Source: an uncultured Candidatus Udaeobacter sp.
GTDB taxonomy: Bacteria; Verrucomicrobiota; Verrucomicrobiia; Chthoniobacterales; UBA10450
Direction of reading: 5' to 3'
Assembly: GCA_955652715.1 (NCBI GenBank)
Contig: CATPBS010000194.1
Coordinates: 1-9,302 of the forward strand
Length of the DNA stretch: 9,302 nt
How positions within the stretch are numbered: position 1 is the stretch's first letter; each line of letters starts with the position of its first letter. The notes under the pieces are model-generated. The model did not search any database and was not told where the DNA came from. It saw only the letters and a program-made list of their open reading frames with translations. Shown one piece after another: positions 1-6,931 of the stretch. Position numbers and translations under genes: made by a program.

Positions 1-1854
1 GGGCAATTAATCAAGCGTGAGAATTACCAGCCCTCGCCGCCAATTTCACCCGAAGAATGGCAAAGACGGTTATCGGTTGCGCAGTGCGTGTTGAATGAAT
101 TGAAAAAATTCAGGTTCCCGACTGCGCTTCCCTCGTTGCAATTAAAGTTCAGCGGAGACGTCGCGGAAATCGAAAAGGCGCATGTAGAAGCGACGCTGCG
201 CGGCGACCAGTTGCAACGCGGGAGCTACGAAATGAGAGACTTATCCGCTGCTGCCGAATGGAATAACCAACACTTGAACGTCGCACATTGCGAGTGGAGC
301 GACAGCAAGGGCAATTTTGCCGGGCGCGCTGATTGGAATCGCGAGACCAATGCCGCCAAGTTCCAACTGCGCAGCAGCCTGGATTTGAAAGCCTTTCTTG
401 ATGCGTTAGGGCTGGGCGAACCGCTCGCAGGCATGAGGTTTCAGTCGGCACCTCTGGTCGAAATCTCCGGCTCGGCAGATTTCGGGCCGGATCGATTTCG
501 GCCAAATATCATCGGACACGCCGCTTTTGGGCAGTTCAGTTACAAGACCGTCCCGTTCTCCGATCTTGCGGCCGATTTTTCGTGGGACGGCGAGCGCACG
601 TTCGTTCGAGACCTGCGCGTGCGCCATCAAACCGGCCAGTTAAGGGCTGATCTCTTCGATGCGCCGGACGATTTTCGGTTAAACATTGAGAGCACAATAT
701 CTCCAGACGCACTCCGGCCCGTTGTCCCTGCGGAGTTGAATGAATTTCTCCGTGACTGGGAGTGGCAACGCTCGCCCGCAATCCGCCTCGCAATCCGCAG
801 CAAGGATCGCAATCCGGGTAATTGGCAAGGTGATGGAACCGTAGTTTTGGGGCGCAGCCGTTTCCGGGGCGCATGGATGAACAGCGCCAACACCAGAATT
901 CATTTCGTCGATGGCGCGCTCACTTGCGAGGATCTTCACGTCGCGCGCAATGAAGGCGTCGGCACGGGAAGTTTCACGTATGATTTTAAGAAACACGAAG
1001 TGCGCGTTTCAAACATCCGAAGCTCATTGAATCCAGCCGAGGCAATTTTCTGGATTGACCCAAAGATGTCGAAGACCGTTGTGCCGTACAAATTTCGGCG
1101 GCCGCCCAATGTCATCGCCAATGGCGTTTACCAATTTCACGGCGGCAAGAACACGCGTCTGGAGATCAAAGTGGATGGCGCCAATGGAATGGACTACGTC
1201 TTTCTTGGAAAAACGCTCCCCTTCGACCGCGTCTCGGCGCAATTGCTTTTCACCAACGACCGATTGCAGATTCTCGATGTTCGCGGCGACATCTTTTCCG
1301 GTACGCTGCGCGGAAACGCTGATATTTCACTGGCGAAAAACAATCCGCGTTATCACGCTGCCCTCGCCGTGACGGACATCGACTTTCCTCGTCTGACGAG
1401 CCTTTATTTCAACTACTATCACTACCGCATTGTGCGCGGGCAATTGAGCGGGACGTACGATTTTGATGGCTTCGGCACCGACGCACGCAAGATGAATGGC
1501 ACTGGAAAAGTCGGAGTCACTAATGGGGATGTATTCGCCATTCCTGTTCTCGGGCCGATTTCAGAAATCCTTAATCACATCGTACCCGGTGCGGGGTACA
1601 GCATTGCCCGCGACGCCGGCGTGAAATTTACGATCAGGGACGGAATCATTCATAGTGACGATTTCAATGTGTCGGGACAACTTTTCAGCGTTGTGGGTCA
1701 CGGCGAGGTCTATTTTCTCGACGACAAAATCGATCTTGACGTGCACATCAGCGCAAAAGGCCCCGGGATTGTGCTCGCGCCGGTTTACAAACTTTTCGAA
1801 TACAAAGCCGAAGGAAGTTTAAAGAAGCCCGACTGGCACCCGAAGCGGTTCTGA
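1..1854 (+). CDS. AsmA-like C-terminal domain protein, 5' end outside the window
   Basis: The reading frame is open from base 1 without a stop, so the GTG at 88 is probably internal and the gene starts upstream. About 617 residues are visible, ending at TGA 1852-1854. The chain is a long run of short beta-rich segments with the recurring pattern of an alternating strand, then a Gly/Asp turn, then 'G.G.' (for example GTGSFTYDF, GTGKVGVTNGDVFAIP, VVGHGEVYF). It ends in the conserved AsmA/TamB-type C-terminal block (about 1430-1840), which includes AIPVLGPISEIL, a 'DGIIHSDDF' strand and a final short 'GSLKKPDWHP' tail. AsmA-family proteins are anchored in the inner membrane and span the periplasm as beta-taco or bridge-like structures linked to outer-membrane lipid homeostasis. 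The N-terminal membrane anchor would lie outside this window. The exact role is unknown. The family call is good, the subfamily uncertain. Confidence 0.75.
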   Translation, partial: GQLIKRENYQPSPPISPEEWQRRLSVAQCVLNELKKFRFPTALPSLQLKFSGDVAEIEKAHVEATLRGDQLQRGSYEMRDLSAAAEWNNQHLNVAHCEWSDSKGNFAGRADWNRETNAAKFQLRSSLDLKAFLDALGLGEPLAGMRFQSAPLVEISGSADFGPDRFRPNIIGHAAFGQFSYKTVPFSDLAADFSWDGERTFVRDLRVRHQTGQLRADLFDAPDDFRLNIESTISPDALRPVVPAELNEFLRDWEWQRSPAIRLAIRSKDRNPGNWQGDGTVVLGRSRFRGAWMNSANTRIHFVDGALTCEDLHVARNEGVGTGSFTYDFKKHEVRVSNIRSSLNPAEAIFWIDPKMSKTVVPYKFRRPPNVIANGVYQFHGGKNTRLEIKVDGANGMDYVFLGKTLPFDRVSAQLLFTNDRLQILDVRGDIFSGTLRGNADISLAKNNPRYHAALAVTDIDFPRLTSLYFNYYHYRIVRGQLSGTYDFDGFGTDARKMNGTGKVGVTNGDVFAIPVLGPISEILNHIVPGAGYSIARDAGVKFTIRDGIIHSDDFNVSGQLFSVVGHGEVYFLDDKIDLDVHISAKGPGIVLAPVYKLFEYKAEGSLKKPDWHPKRF

Positions 1855-1857
1855 CTC

Positions 1858-1970
1858 TTTGTCATGTCGAGCGAAGTCGAGACATCTCTCAATGGACCGC
1901 TTGGAGCTTTAGTAGAGGGTTAACAGCGAGAGATTTCTCGACTCCGCTTCGCTCCGCTCGAAATGACAAA
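1858..1970. repeat. 113-bp imperfect palindromic element (REP/MITE-like)
   Basis: The left arm is 1858-1890 (begins TTTGTCATGTCGAGCG, ends CATCTCTC). The right arm is 1928-1970 (begins GAGAGATTTCTCGA, ends CGAAATGACAAA). The reverse complement of the right arm matches the left arm over both ends, with two substitutions and a 10-base extra segment (GAGCGAAGCG type) in the right arm. The 37-base centre (1891-1927) is unrelated. The transcript would fold into a long hairpin. Arms of this 'GTCAT-TCGAGCG-AGTCGAGA' type look familiar from intergenic DNA of many bacterial genomes. That is recollection and was not checked. No transposase is encoded, so if mobile it would act in trans. It fills the whole gap between the AsmA-like gene and nfo and may also end or attenuate transcription. 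Confidence 0.75.
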
Positions 1971-2859
1971 AGAAGTTCTGCTTGGCGCGCACATGTCCAT
2001 CCGGGGCGGTGTGAGCATGGCAATTGAGCGGGCGAATTCAATCCACTGCACCGCCATGCAAATATTCGTAAAGAATAACATGCAATGGTTTGCCCCGCCA
2101 TTGAGGCAGCAGGAAATCCGCGCTTTCCTGAATCATCTCCAGCGGCGTGAACTGTTATCGATTTTTGCGCACGCTAATTACCTCATCAATCTGGCCGCCA
2201 CGAACCCTCAATTTCACGCGAATTCGATTCGCTCCCTATCAGAGGAACTCACCCGCGCGGATCAGCTTCGATTGCCGTTTCTGGTATTGCATCCGGGTGC
2301 GCACCTCGGCGCAGGCGAAGAAGCCGGGCTCGAACAAATCGTCGAATCGATTGATCGCGTGCTGACTGGTCTTCCAAAAATTAAAACGCGGATCGCACTC
2401 GAGACCACTGCAGGCCAGGGGTCATGTCTGGGAAGTAGTTTTGAGCACCTCGCATACCTTATCAGCTGCGTGCGCGAGCCGGAGCGATTGTGTGTTTGCC
2501 TCGACACCGCGCATGTTTTCGCGGCGGGTTACGACATCAGTAGCGAGGCCGCCATGCGCAAGACCTTGCGCGAATTCGATCGGGTGATCGGCCGGGATCG
2601 TCTCGTCGCCATCCACCTTAACGATTGTAAAACCGCCTTCGGTTCACGAGTAGATCGACATGAACACATCGGCAAAGGCCGAATCGGTCTCGATGCATTC
2701 CGCTTCATCATTCGTAATCGCCGTTTCCATAAAATCCCAAAAGTGCTCGAAACGCCGAAAGGGAAAGACTTGCGCGAAGACGTGATGAATCTCAAGACGT
2801 TGCGATCCCTCGCAGAAAGCAATGACGAAGCACGAATGGCGAATGCTTCGCCGCGTTAA
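1963..2859 (+). CDS. nfo: Endonuclease IV (AP endonuclease), 298 aa
   Basis: This protein cleaves DNA 5' of abasic sites and removes 3'-blocking groups during base excision repair in the cytoplasm, using a trinuclear zinc centre in a TIM barrel. All nine family metal ligands are visible in their motifs: H70 (HANYLINL), H110 (LHPGAH), E147 (ETTAGQGS), D181 and H184 (LDTAHVFAAGYD), H218 (IHLND), D231 and H233 (SRVDRHEHIG) and E263 (LETPKGKD). The N-terminus MTKEVLLGAHMSIRGG aligns with the family start (IGAHVS.AGG), which supports ATG 1963 over ATG 1993, since the latter would remove the conserved GAH. Length is close to the usual 280-300. The start codon lies inside the right arm of the palindrome 1858-1970 and has no Shine-Dalgarno sequence. 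The gene is convergent with the DUF4870 gene. Confidence 0.97.
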   Translation: MTKEVLLGAHMSIRGGVSMAIERANSIHCTAMQIFVKNNMQWFAPPLRQQEIRAFLNHLQRRELLSIFAHANYLINLAATNPQFHANSIRSLSEELTRADQLRLPFLVLHPGAHLGAGEEAGLEQIVESIDRVLTGLPKIKTRIALETTAGQGSCLGSSFEHLAYLISCVREPERLCVCLDTAHVFAAGYDISSEAAMRKTLREFDRVIGRDRLVAIHLNDCKTAFGSRVDRHEHIGKGRIGLDAFRFIIRNRRFHKIPKVLETPKGKDLREDVMNLKTLRSLAESNDEARMANASPR

Positions 2860-2909
2860 ATCGTTGAATCGTTGAATCGGAAGTCAGGTGCAACGGTGTA
2901 ACGACTTAA
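2856..2909. repeat. Iterated octamer and inverted copy between convergent genes
   Basis: Starting at the nfo stop codon, the sequence iterates an 8-base unit about three times (aAATCGTT, gAATCGTT, gAATCGga; 2858-2881). An inverted relative, AACGACTTAA (2900-2909), can pair with TTAAATCGTT (2856-2865), with one mismatch and a loop of 34 bases. It lies between the convergent ends of nfo and the DUF4870 gene. There is no T-run, so it is not a standard intrinsic terminator. It looks like a short dispersed or slippage-derived repeat. Confidence 0.45.
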
Positions 2910-2928
2910 CGAATCACGCTTGCTTCAT

Positions 2929-3288
2929 TCATTTGATCAGCCGGATCGTGAGTGGATAGCGATAGAACTTCCCCTCGCTTGCCTGGAGGGAGGCAACGAT
3001 CACTAGCACCAGATTCAAAATGTGCAGGATGGCCAGGATCACAAAACCGATCAGGACCAGACACAGCACGCCAGCGATCACGTTGTAGATCAACATCGAT
3101 ATCTGAAAGTTGAGGGATTCCTTCCCATGCTGGTCGATCTCCGGCGAATCGTTGCGTTTGGCCAGCCAGACAATCAAGGGACCAAGAATATGACCAGCCC
3201 ACGGCACGAAAAATCCCGCTAACGCGGTTGTGTGGCAAAGCACATTCCAGGTCCGAACGTTGGGAGAAGATGTTGTTGATGTTTCCAT
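2929..3288 (-). CDS. DUF4870 (Tic20-like) small membrane protein, 119 aa
   Basis: This is a small integral membrane protein with the DUF4870 pattern. It has a 'W..LCH..ALAGFFVPWAGHILGPLIVWL' first hydrophobic segment (about residues 14-43), then a polar loop with KRNDSPEID and the hallmark 'GKESLNFQIS' (55-64). Two closely spaced hydrophobic segments follow (about 62-82 and 83-101), then the C-terminal 'LQASEGKFYRYPLTIRLI' motif. The family has no settled function; similarity to Tic20-type membrane proteins has been noted. ATG 3288 is preceded by a good Shine-Dalgarno sequence (GAAAGG, 6 bases before the start), one of the few in this window. It lies 69 bp downstream of murA on the same strand, so it may be the last gene of that cluster or have its own promoter in the gap. 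Its 3' end faces nfo. Confidence 0.88.
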   Translation of the reverse strand: METSTTSSPNVRTWNVLCHTTALAGFFVPWAGHILGPLIVWLAKRNDSPEIDQHGKESLNFQISMLIYNVIAGVLCLVLIGFVILAILHILNLVLVIVASLQASEGKFYRYPLTIRLIK

Positions 3289-3357
3289 GTTTAACCTTTC
3301 GCCTTTGTGAACAACGACTGCCCGCTTGTTGCGGGAAGCGCAAGGAAAAAGATCAAA

Positions 3358-4620
3358 CTATGCTGCTTTTACACGCTCGATGTGCGCGCCGAGTTCGCTC
3401 AATTTTTCATCGAGATGTTCGTAGCCGCGGTCGATGTGATATACGCGACTCACTTCGGTAATTCCGTCTGCTTTCAATCCAGCAAGCACCAGCGCCGCGG
3501 ACGCGCGCAAGTCACTCGCCATCACTGGCGCGCCGAGGAGACAATCCACTCCATCGATCACCGCAGTCGCACCCTCCAACTCTACTTGCGCGCCCATGCG
3601 TTTGAGCTCCGCCACATGCATGTAGCGCTGCGGAAAAACATTTTCAGTTACAGAACTGGTGCCTTTGCTTGTCGAGAGCAGCGCGCACATTTGCGCCTGC
3701 ATGTCGGTAGGAAAACCGGGATACGGCTCGGTCGTTAGGTCCAGTGCACTGGCATGTCCGTTCGGCAAGATCGAAATCGCATCATCTTTGACGTTGATTG
3801 CAAGGCCGCATCGCGTCAGCGCGTCGGTGACCGCGCGAACATGCTCTGGATTTACGCGCTTGACGGTTACTTCCTTACCGGCAATCGCGCCCGCCACCAG
3901 AAATGTTCCGGCTTCAATCCGATCCGGGATCACCCTGTGTTCCGCGCCGTGCAACGCAGGCACACCTTCGATGATGATTCGACGCGTTCCTGCGCCTTCA
4001 ATCTTCGCGCCCATTTTATTCAGGAACGTCGCCAAATCTACCACTTCAGGCTCCTGCGCAGCTCCTTCAATGACGGTCACGCCATCGGCCAGCACAGCAG
4101 CCATCATCACGTTATCGGTGCCCAGGACAGTCGGGCCGAATTTGCCGTGCATGTTGATCACCGCTCCGGTCAGTTTCGGCGCAAAAACTTTGATGTCGCC
4201 ACTCTCCACCCGCACTGCCGCGCCGAGCGCTTCGAAACCCTGCAGATGCAGATCAATTGGGCGATCGCCGATGACGCAACCGCCCGGCAAAGAGACGGTC
4301 GCTTCTTTGCAACGGCCCAGCAGCGGTCCAAGCACGCAGACGGAGGCGCGCATCCTGCGAACGACGTCGTAGGGCGCCACCGATTGGATCTTCTCCGCCG
4401 TGACGCTGACGGTTCCACTGGCGCGTTCCACTTGCGCGCCCAAATGCATTAGAATTTGCAACATGTAATGAGTGTCGCTCAGATCAGGCACGCCATAAAC
4501 GACGCACGGCTCCCGCGTGAGCAACGTGGCGGCCAAGATTGGCAGCGAAGAATTTTTCGAGCCGCTGACCTTGATGGAGCCCGAAAGCGGATGGCCGCCG
4601 TGAATAAGAATTTTATCCAT
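3358..4620 (-). CDS. murA: UDP-N-acetylglucosamine 1-carboxyvinyltransferase, 420 aa
   Basis: This enzyme transfers enolpyruvate from PEP to UDP-GlcNAc, the first committed step of peptidoglycan synthesis, in the cytoplasm. It has the two-lobed EPT fold. Visible residues are K22-N23 in [12 protein letters not shown], the catalytic C115 in [16 protein letters not shown]306 in FPTDMQAQ, and R398 in YHIDRGYE, followed by the terminal [11 protein letters not shown]. The ATG at 4620 puts Lys and Cys at exactly the E. coli numbers 22 and 115, so it is preferred over an in-frame TTG at 4629, which would add three residues. The catalytic position is Cys, not Asp, so the protein is of the fosfomycin-binding type. 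The start overlaps the stop of prmC by 8 bp (ATGGATAA) with no properly spaced Shine-Dalgarno sequence. This implies translational coupling. Confidence 0.97.
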   Translation of the reverse strand: MDKILIHGGHPLSGSIKVSGSKNSSLPILAATLLTREPCVVYGVPDLSDTHYMLQILMHLGAQVERASGTVSVTAEKIQSVAPYDVVRRMRASVCVLGPLLGRCKEATVSLPGGCVIGDRPIDLHLQGFEALGAAVRVESGDIKVFAPKLTGAVINMHGKFGPTVLGTDNVMMAAVLADGVTVIEGAAQEPEVVDLATFLNKMGAKIEGAGTRRIIIEGVPALHGAEHRVIPDRIEAGTFLVAGAIAGKEVTVKRVNPEHVRAVTDALTRCGLAINVKDDAISILPNGHASALDLTTEPYPGFPTDMQAQMCALLSTSKGTSSVTENVFPQRYMHVAELKRMGAQVELEGATAVIDGVDCLLGAPVMASDLRASAALVLAGLKADGITEVSRVYHIDRGYEHLDEKLSELGAHIERVKAA

Positions 4621-5449
4621 ACCTCGCAAACAGGAAACGTGTCACACCTGAATAATCGTTCTGGGAATAGATGTCGCGGTAATTTTTTTCCGCCAGGGCC
4701 GAAAGAAGGGCCTCGTTCTGGCCGAGCCCTATTTCCAGAGTCAGCATTCCACCGGGCCGAAGCCGCGATGGCGCCTGCGCAATCAGCTCGCGCACCAGCT
4801 CATCGCCCCGCGCACCGGCGAACAACGCAATTTCCGGATCATGCGACACTTCGCCCGAAAGAGTGTGTCGGTCTTGCGTCGAGATGTAAGGAAGATTCGC
4901 GACAATAAGATCAAAAGCTCCCTCGATATTTTCGAGCAGACGGCTTCTCAGAAACTGCACTTGGGCGCTCAAGTTTAGCCTGGCGGCATTTTCTTGCGCG
5001 AGCGCGAGCGCGTCATCCGAAATATCGACGGCGAGAATCTCCGCTTCGGGAAATTTCGCAGCAAGACTGAGTGCGATTACCCCGCTACCGGTCCCAACAT
5101 CCACGATTCTCGATTTTCGGTTTTCGATTCTCGATTGAATGATCTCCACCAGCTGCTCCGTTTCCGGCCGGGGCACCATCGCGCGTTTGTCGCAGAGAAA
5201 CACGTGGCCGCAAAATTCGACCGTGCCAAGTAGATGCTGAAGCGGCTCGCCTTCGCCCCGACGCTTGACCAAATCGCGCAACGGCGCGAGTTCCGATTCA
5301 GTCAGCACACGCTCGAATTCCTGGTAAAGCTCGATCCGGTTTCGTCCCAGCACATGAGCCAGTAAGTGCTCGGCATTTAAGCGGGGGCTCTCGATCTTGT
5401 GCTTTTTGAAATACGCAGTCGTCGCTTGCAGCACTTCGAGCACGGTCAT
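4613..5449 (-). CDS. prmC: Release factor glutamine methyltransferase, 278 aa
   Basis: This enzyme methylates the Gln of the GGQ motif in release factors RF1/RF2 using S-adenosylmethionine. The N-terminal helical domain (1 to about 73) is followed by the linker hairpin GTVEFCGHVFLCDKRAMVPRPETE (75-98), in which PRPETE is the family signature. The Rossmann-type domain has motif I VDVGTGSG (116-123), acidic motif II (AVDIS, D142) and the substrate loop ANLPYIS (184-190). The usual loop is NPPY; here the second position is Leu, while Asn185, Pro187 and Tyr188 are kept. Length is normal. The start MTVLEVLQATTAYF fits the family, although no Shine-Dalgarno sequence precedes ATG 5449. It lies 27 bp downstream of its substrate gene prfA and overlaps murA by 8 bp. 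Residues 107-115 (SRIENRKSRI region) come from an iterated DNA repeat. Confidence 0.96.
   Translation of the reverse strand: MTVLEVLQATTAYFKKHKIESPRLNAEHLLAHVLGRNRIELYQEFERVLTESELAPLRDLVKRRGEGEPLQHLLGTVEFCGHVFLCDKRAMVPRPETEQLVEIIQSRIENRKSRIVDVGTGSGVIALSLAAKFPEAEILAVDISDDALALAQENAARLNLSAQVQFLRSRLLENIEGAFDLIVANLPYISTQDRHTLSGEVSHDPEIALFAGARGDELVRELIAQAPSRLRPGGMLTLEIGLGQNEALLSALAEKNYRDIYSQNDYSGVTRFLFARYG
5104..5136. repeat. Iterated CGATTCTCGATT repeat read in frame within prmC
   Basis: The 12-mer CGATTCTCGATT occurs at 5104-5115 and again at 5125-5136, separated by the related TTCGGTTTT. The repeat period is 21 bases, that is seven codons, so the frame is preserved. On the coding (minus) strand it gives SRI-ENRK-SRI immediately before methyltransferase motif I of PrmC, in the junction between the two domains. 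The sequence resembles simple iterated repeats of the type also seen after nfo. Confidence 0.6.
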
Positions 5450-5476
5450 GTGATAGTTAACCGGAGATTCGGCGGG

Positions 5477-6589
5477 TTACGCAGCCGAATTTCTACCAGC
5501 CGTCGCTCCTTGAGTCGCGACCGTGGGCTCCTTCAGCCGCTCGGCCACATCGGCGGCTTGTAGCGCACTGATCAACTCGTCCAGATCGCCGTCGATCACG
5601 CGATCCAGATTATGAAGCGTCAAGCCGGCGCGATGATCTGTGACGCGGTTCTGCGGAAAATTGTAGGTGCGAATTTTTTCTTCGCGTCCACCGGTGCCGA
5701 TCTGGCCACGGCGTTGCGCGCTGTATTTCTCCGCTTCTTCGCGCTGCTTTCGCTCCAGCAACCGCGCCCGCAAGATCGATAGCGCTCTTTCTTTATTTTT
5801 GATCTGGCTGCGCCCGTCCTGACACCGCACGATCATACCTGTGGGAATGTGCAGCACTTGCACAGCTGAGTCAGTCGTGTTTACGCCTTGCCCGCCCGGA
5901 CCTCCGGCGCGCGAAACTTCGATTCGTAAATCGTCCGGCTTCAATTCAAGATCGATATCTTGCGCCTCCGGCAACACCGCCACCGTGGCCGTTGATGTAT
6001 GGATACGACCTTGCGCTTCTGTCGCAGGCACGCGCTGCACACGATGAACGCCGCTTTCGTAACGCAGTTTTCGGAAAACAGATTCGCCTGAAACTCGGAA
6101 AATCGCGTCCTTGAAGCCGCCGAGCTCTGACGGACTCGATTCGAGATCCTCGGTTTTCAGGCCGGCAGATTCTGCATAGCGATGATACATGCGATAAAGG
6201 TCCGCGGCGAAAATGGCCGCTTCGTTTCCACCAGTTCCGGAACGGATTTCCACGATCGCATCGCGGTCTTCATTTTCATCCGGCGGCAGCAAGGCGATCT
6301 GAACATCGCGTTCGAGGTCGGCCACTCGTTTTTCGAGCTCCGGAATCTCATCGTCAGCCATGGCCGCGATCTCAACATCGCGTGACATCGCGAGCTCGCG
6401 GTTGTCGTCCAATTGCTTGCGCGCAACTTCGAGTTCGTTCCACTTGGCCAGCAGTTGCTTGATGTTCGCGTGCTCGCGCATGATCTCGCTCGCGCGCTGG
6501 CGGTTGGAAAAAAGCGCCGGGTCGGCAATATCGCGCTCGACTTGTTCGAAGCGTTTGCGCTTGAGTTGAATAAGGGAGTTCAAGTCCAT
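5477..6589 (-). CDS. prfA: Peptide chain release factor 1, 370 aa
   Basis: RF1 recognises UAA and UAG stop codons in the ribosomal A site and triggers peptidyl-tRNA hydrolysis. Domain 1 (about 1-100) is helical and charged. GTGGNEAAIFAADLYRMY (118-135) opens the core. The stop-codon tripeptide is PAT at 188-190 in RVPATEAQGRIHTS, which marks RF1 and not RF2. The catalytic GGQ is at 232-234 in RAGGPGGQGVNTTDSAVQ, and Gln234 is the PrmC substrate. The remaining signatures SQIKNKERAL, RTYNFPQNRVTDHR and LTLHNLDRVIDGDLD are present. The residue after GGQ is Gly, where His or Asn is usual. The C-terminus carries a low-complexity tail (about 354-370, EPTVATQGATAGRNSAA) and the protein is about 10 residues longer than E. 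coli RF1. There is no Shine-Dalgarno sequence; a hairpin ends 6 bases upstream of ATG 6589. Confidence 0.97.
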   Translation of the reverse strand: MDLNSLIQLKRKRFEQVERDIADPALFSNRQRASEIMREHANIKQLLAKWNELEVARKQLDDNRELAMSRDVEIAAMADDEIPELEKRVADLERDVQIALLPPDENEDRDAIVEIRSGTGGNEAAIFAADLYRMYHRYAESAGLKTEDLESSPSELGGFKDAIFRVSGESVFRKLRYESGVHRVQRVPATEAQGRIHTSTATVAVLPEAQDIDLELKPDDLRIEVSRAGGPGGQGVNTTDSAVQVLHIPTGMIVRCQDGRSQIKNKERALSILRARLLERKQREEAEKYSAQRRGQIGTGGREEKIRTYNFPQNRVTDHRAGLTLHNLDRVIDGDLDELISALQAADVAERLKEPTVATQGATAGRNSAA

Positions 6590-6593
6590 ACTT

Positions 6594-6650
6594 GTAGCCG
6601 CGGCCGCTGACCGCGGCTCGGTACAGCCGGGATAGCCACCCGGCTGCTAC
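6594..6650. repeat. Twin-hairpin palindromic element upstream of prfA
   Basis: Two perfect hairpins lie side by side. The first is AGCCGCGG (6596-6603) pairing with CCGCGGCT (6611-6618), an 8-bp stem with a 7-base loop. The second is AGCCGGG (6625-6631) pairing with CCCGGCT (6639-6645), a 7-bp stem with a 7-base loop. Outer ends GTAGC (6594-6598) and GCTAC (6646-6650) are also complementary. The element fills nearly the whole gap between the rpmE stop and the prfA start. It has the form of a REP/BIME-like dispersed repeat. There is no U-run, so it is not an intrinsic terminator. Confidence 0.7.
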
Positions 6651-6653
6651 GAC

Positions 6654-6881
6654 CTAAGCTTTTTTCTCTGCCCTCGAAGCTTTGGTGCTACCGTAACGGC
6701 GGGCAAATTTCTCCACCCGCCCGGCGGTATCCACGAACTTCTGTTCGCCCGTGAAAAATGGATGACACGCGGCACAAATGCCGATCTTAATATCGCGACG
6801 AGTGGAGCGGGTGTGATAAACCGCACCACAGGCGCACACAATATCAGTCTCGTAATAGTCTGGATGAATGCCGGCTTTCAT
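6654..6881 (-). CDS. rpmE: Large-subunit ribosomal protein L31, zinc-binding type, 75 aa
   Basis: This is a small 50S protein that bridges to the small subunit. It has the family N-terminus [19 protein letters not shown] and the four zinc-type cysteines C16, C18, C36 and C39 (CAC and CAACH), so it is the C+ (zinc-containing) paralogue. The hallmark [26 protein letters not shown] (39-64) follows, with a lysine-rich tail. ATG 6881 matches the usual start and is preferred to the in-frame TTG at 6887. No clear Shine-Dalgarno sequence is seen. It is the first gene of the minus-strand cluster with prfA, prmC and murA, and is transcribed away from the adenylate-forming ligase 50 bp to the right. A C+ type L31 can be replaced by a zinc-free paralogue under zinc limitation in other bacteria; no such paralogue is in this window. 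Confidence 0.96.
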   Translation of the reverse strand: MKAGIHPDYYETDIVCACGAVYHTRSTRRDIKIGICAACHPFFTGEQKFVDTAGRVEKFARRYGSTKASRAEKKA

Positions 6882-6931
6882 CTTCAAAGAGGAGAGTGGA
6901 AGTTAATCTCGCGAAGCCGCGCGCGCAAGGT

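Noticed and set aside
3321..3335. Hairpin CCCGC-TTGTT-GCGGG between murA and the DUF4870 gene
   Set aside because: The 5-bp stem is not followed by a T-run in either direction. It is too weak to call a terminator.
3659..4452. Two long plus-strand reading frames (237 and 232 codons) opposite murA
   Set aside because: They lie wholly antisense to a full-length, well-conserved murA and show no domain pattern. Long antisense frames are expected in GC-rich coding DNA.
6900..6931. Possible sigma-70 promoter for rpmE on the minus strand (TTGCGC, 17 bases, TAACTT)
   Set aside because: Only three of six bases match in each box. The spacing is right but the match is within chance for one window.
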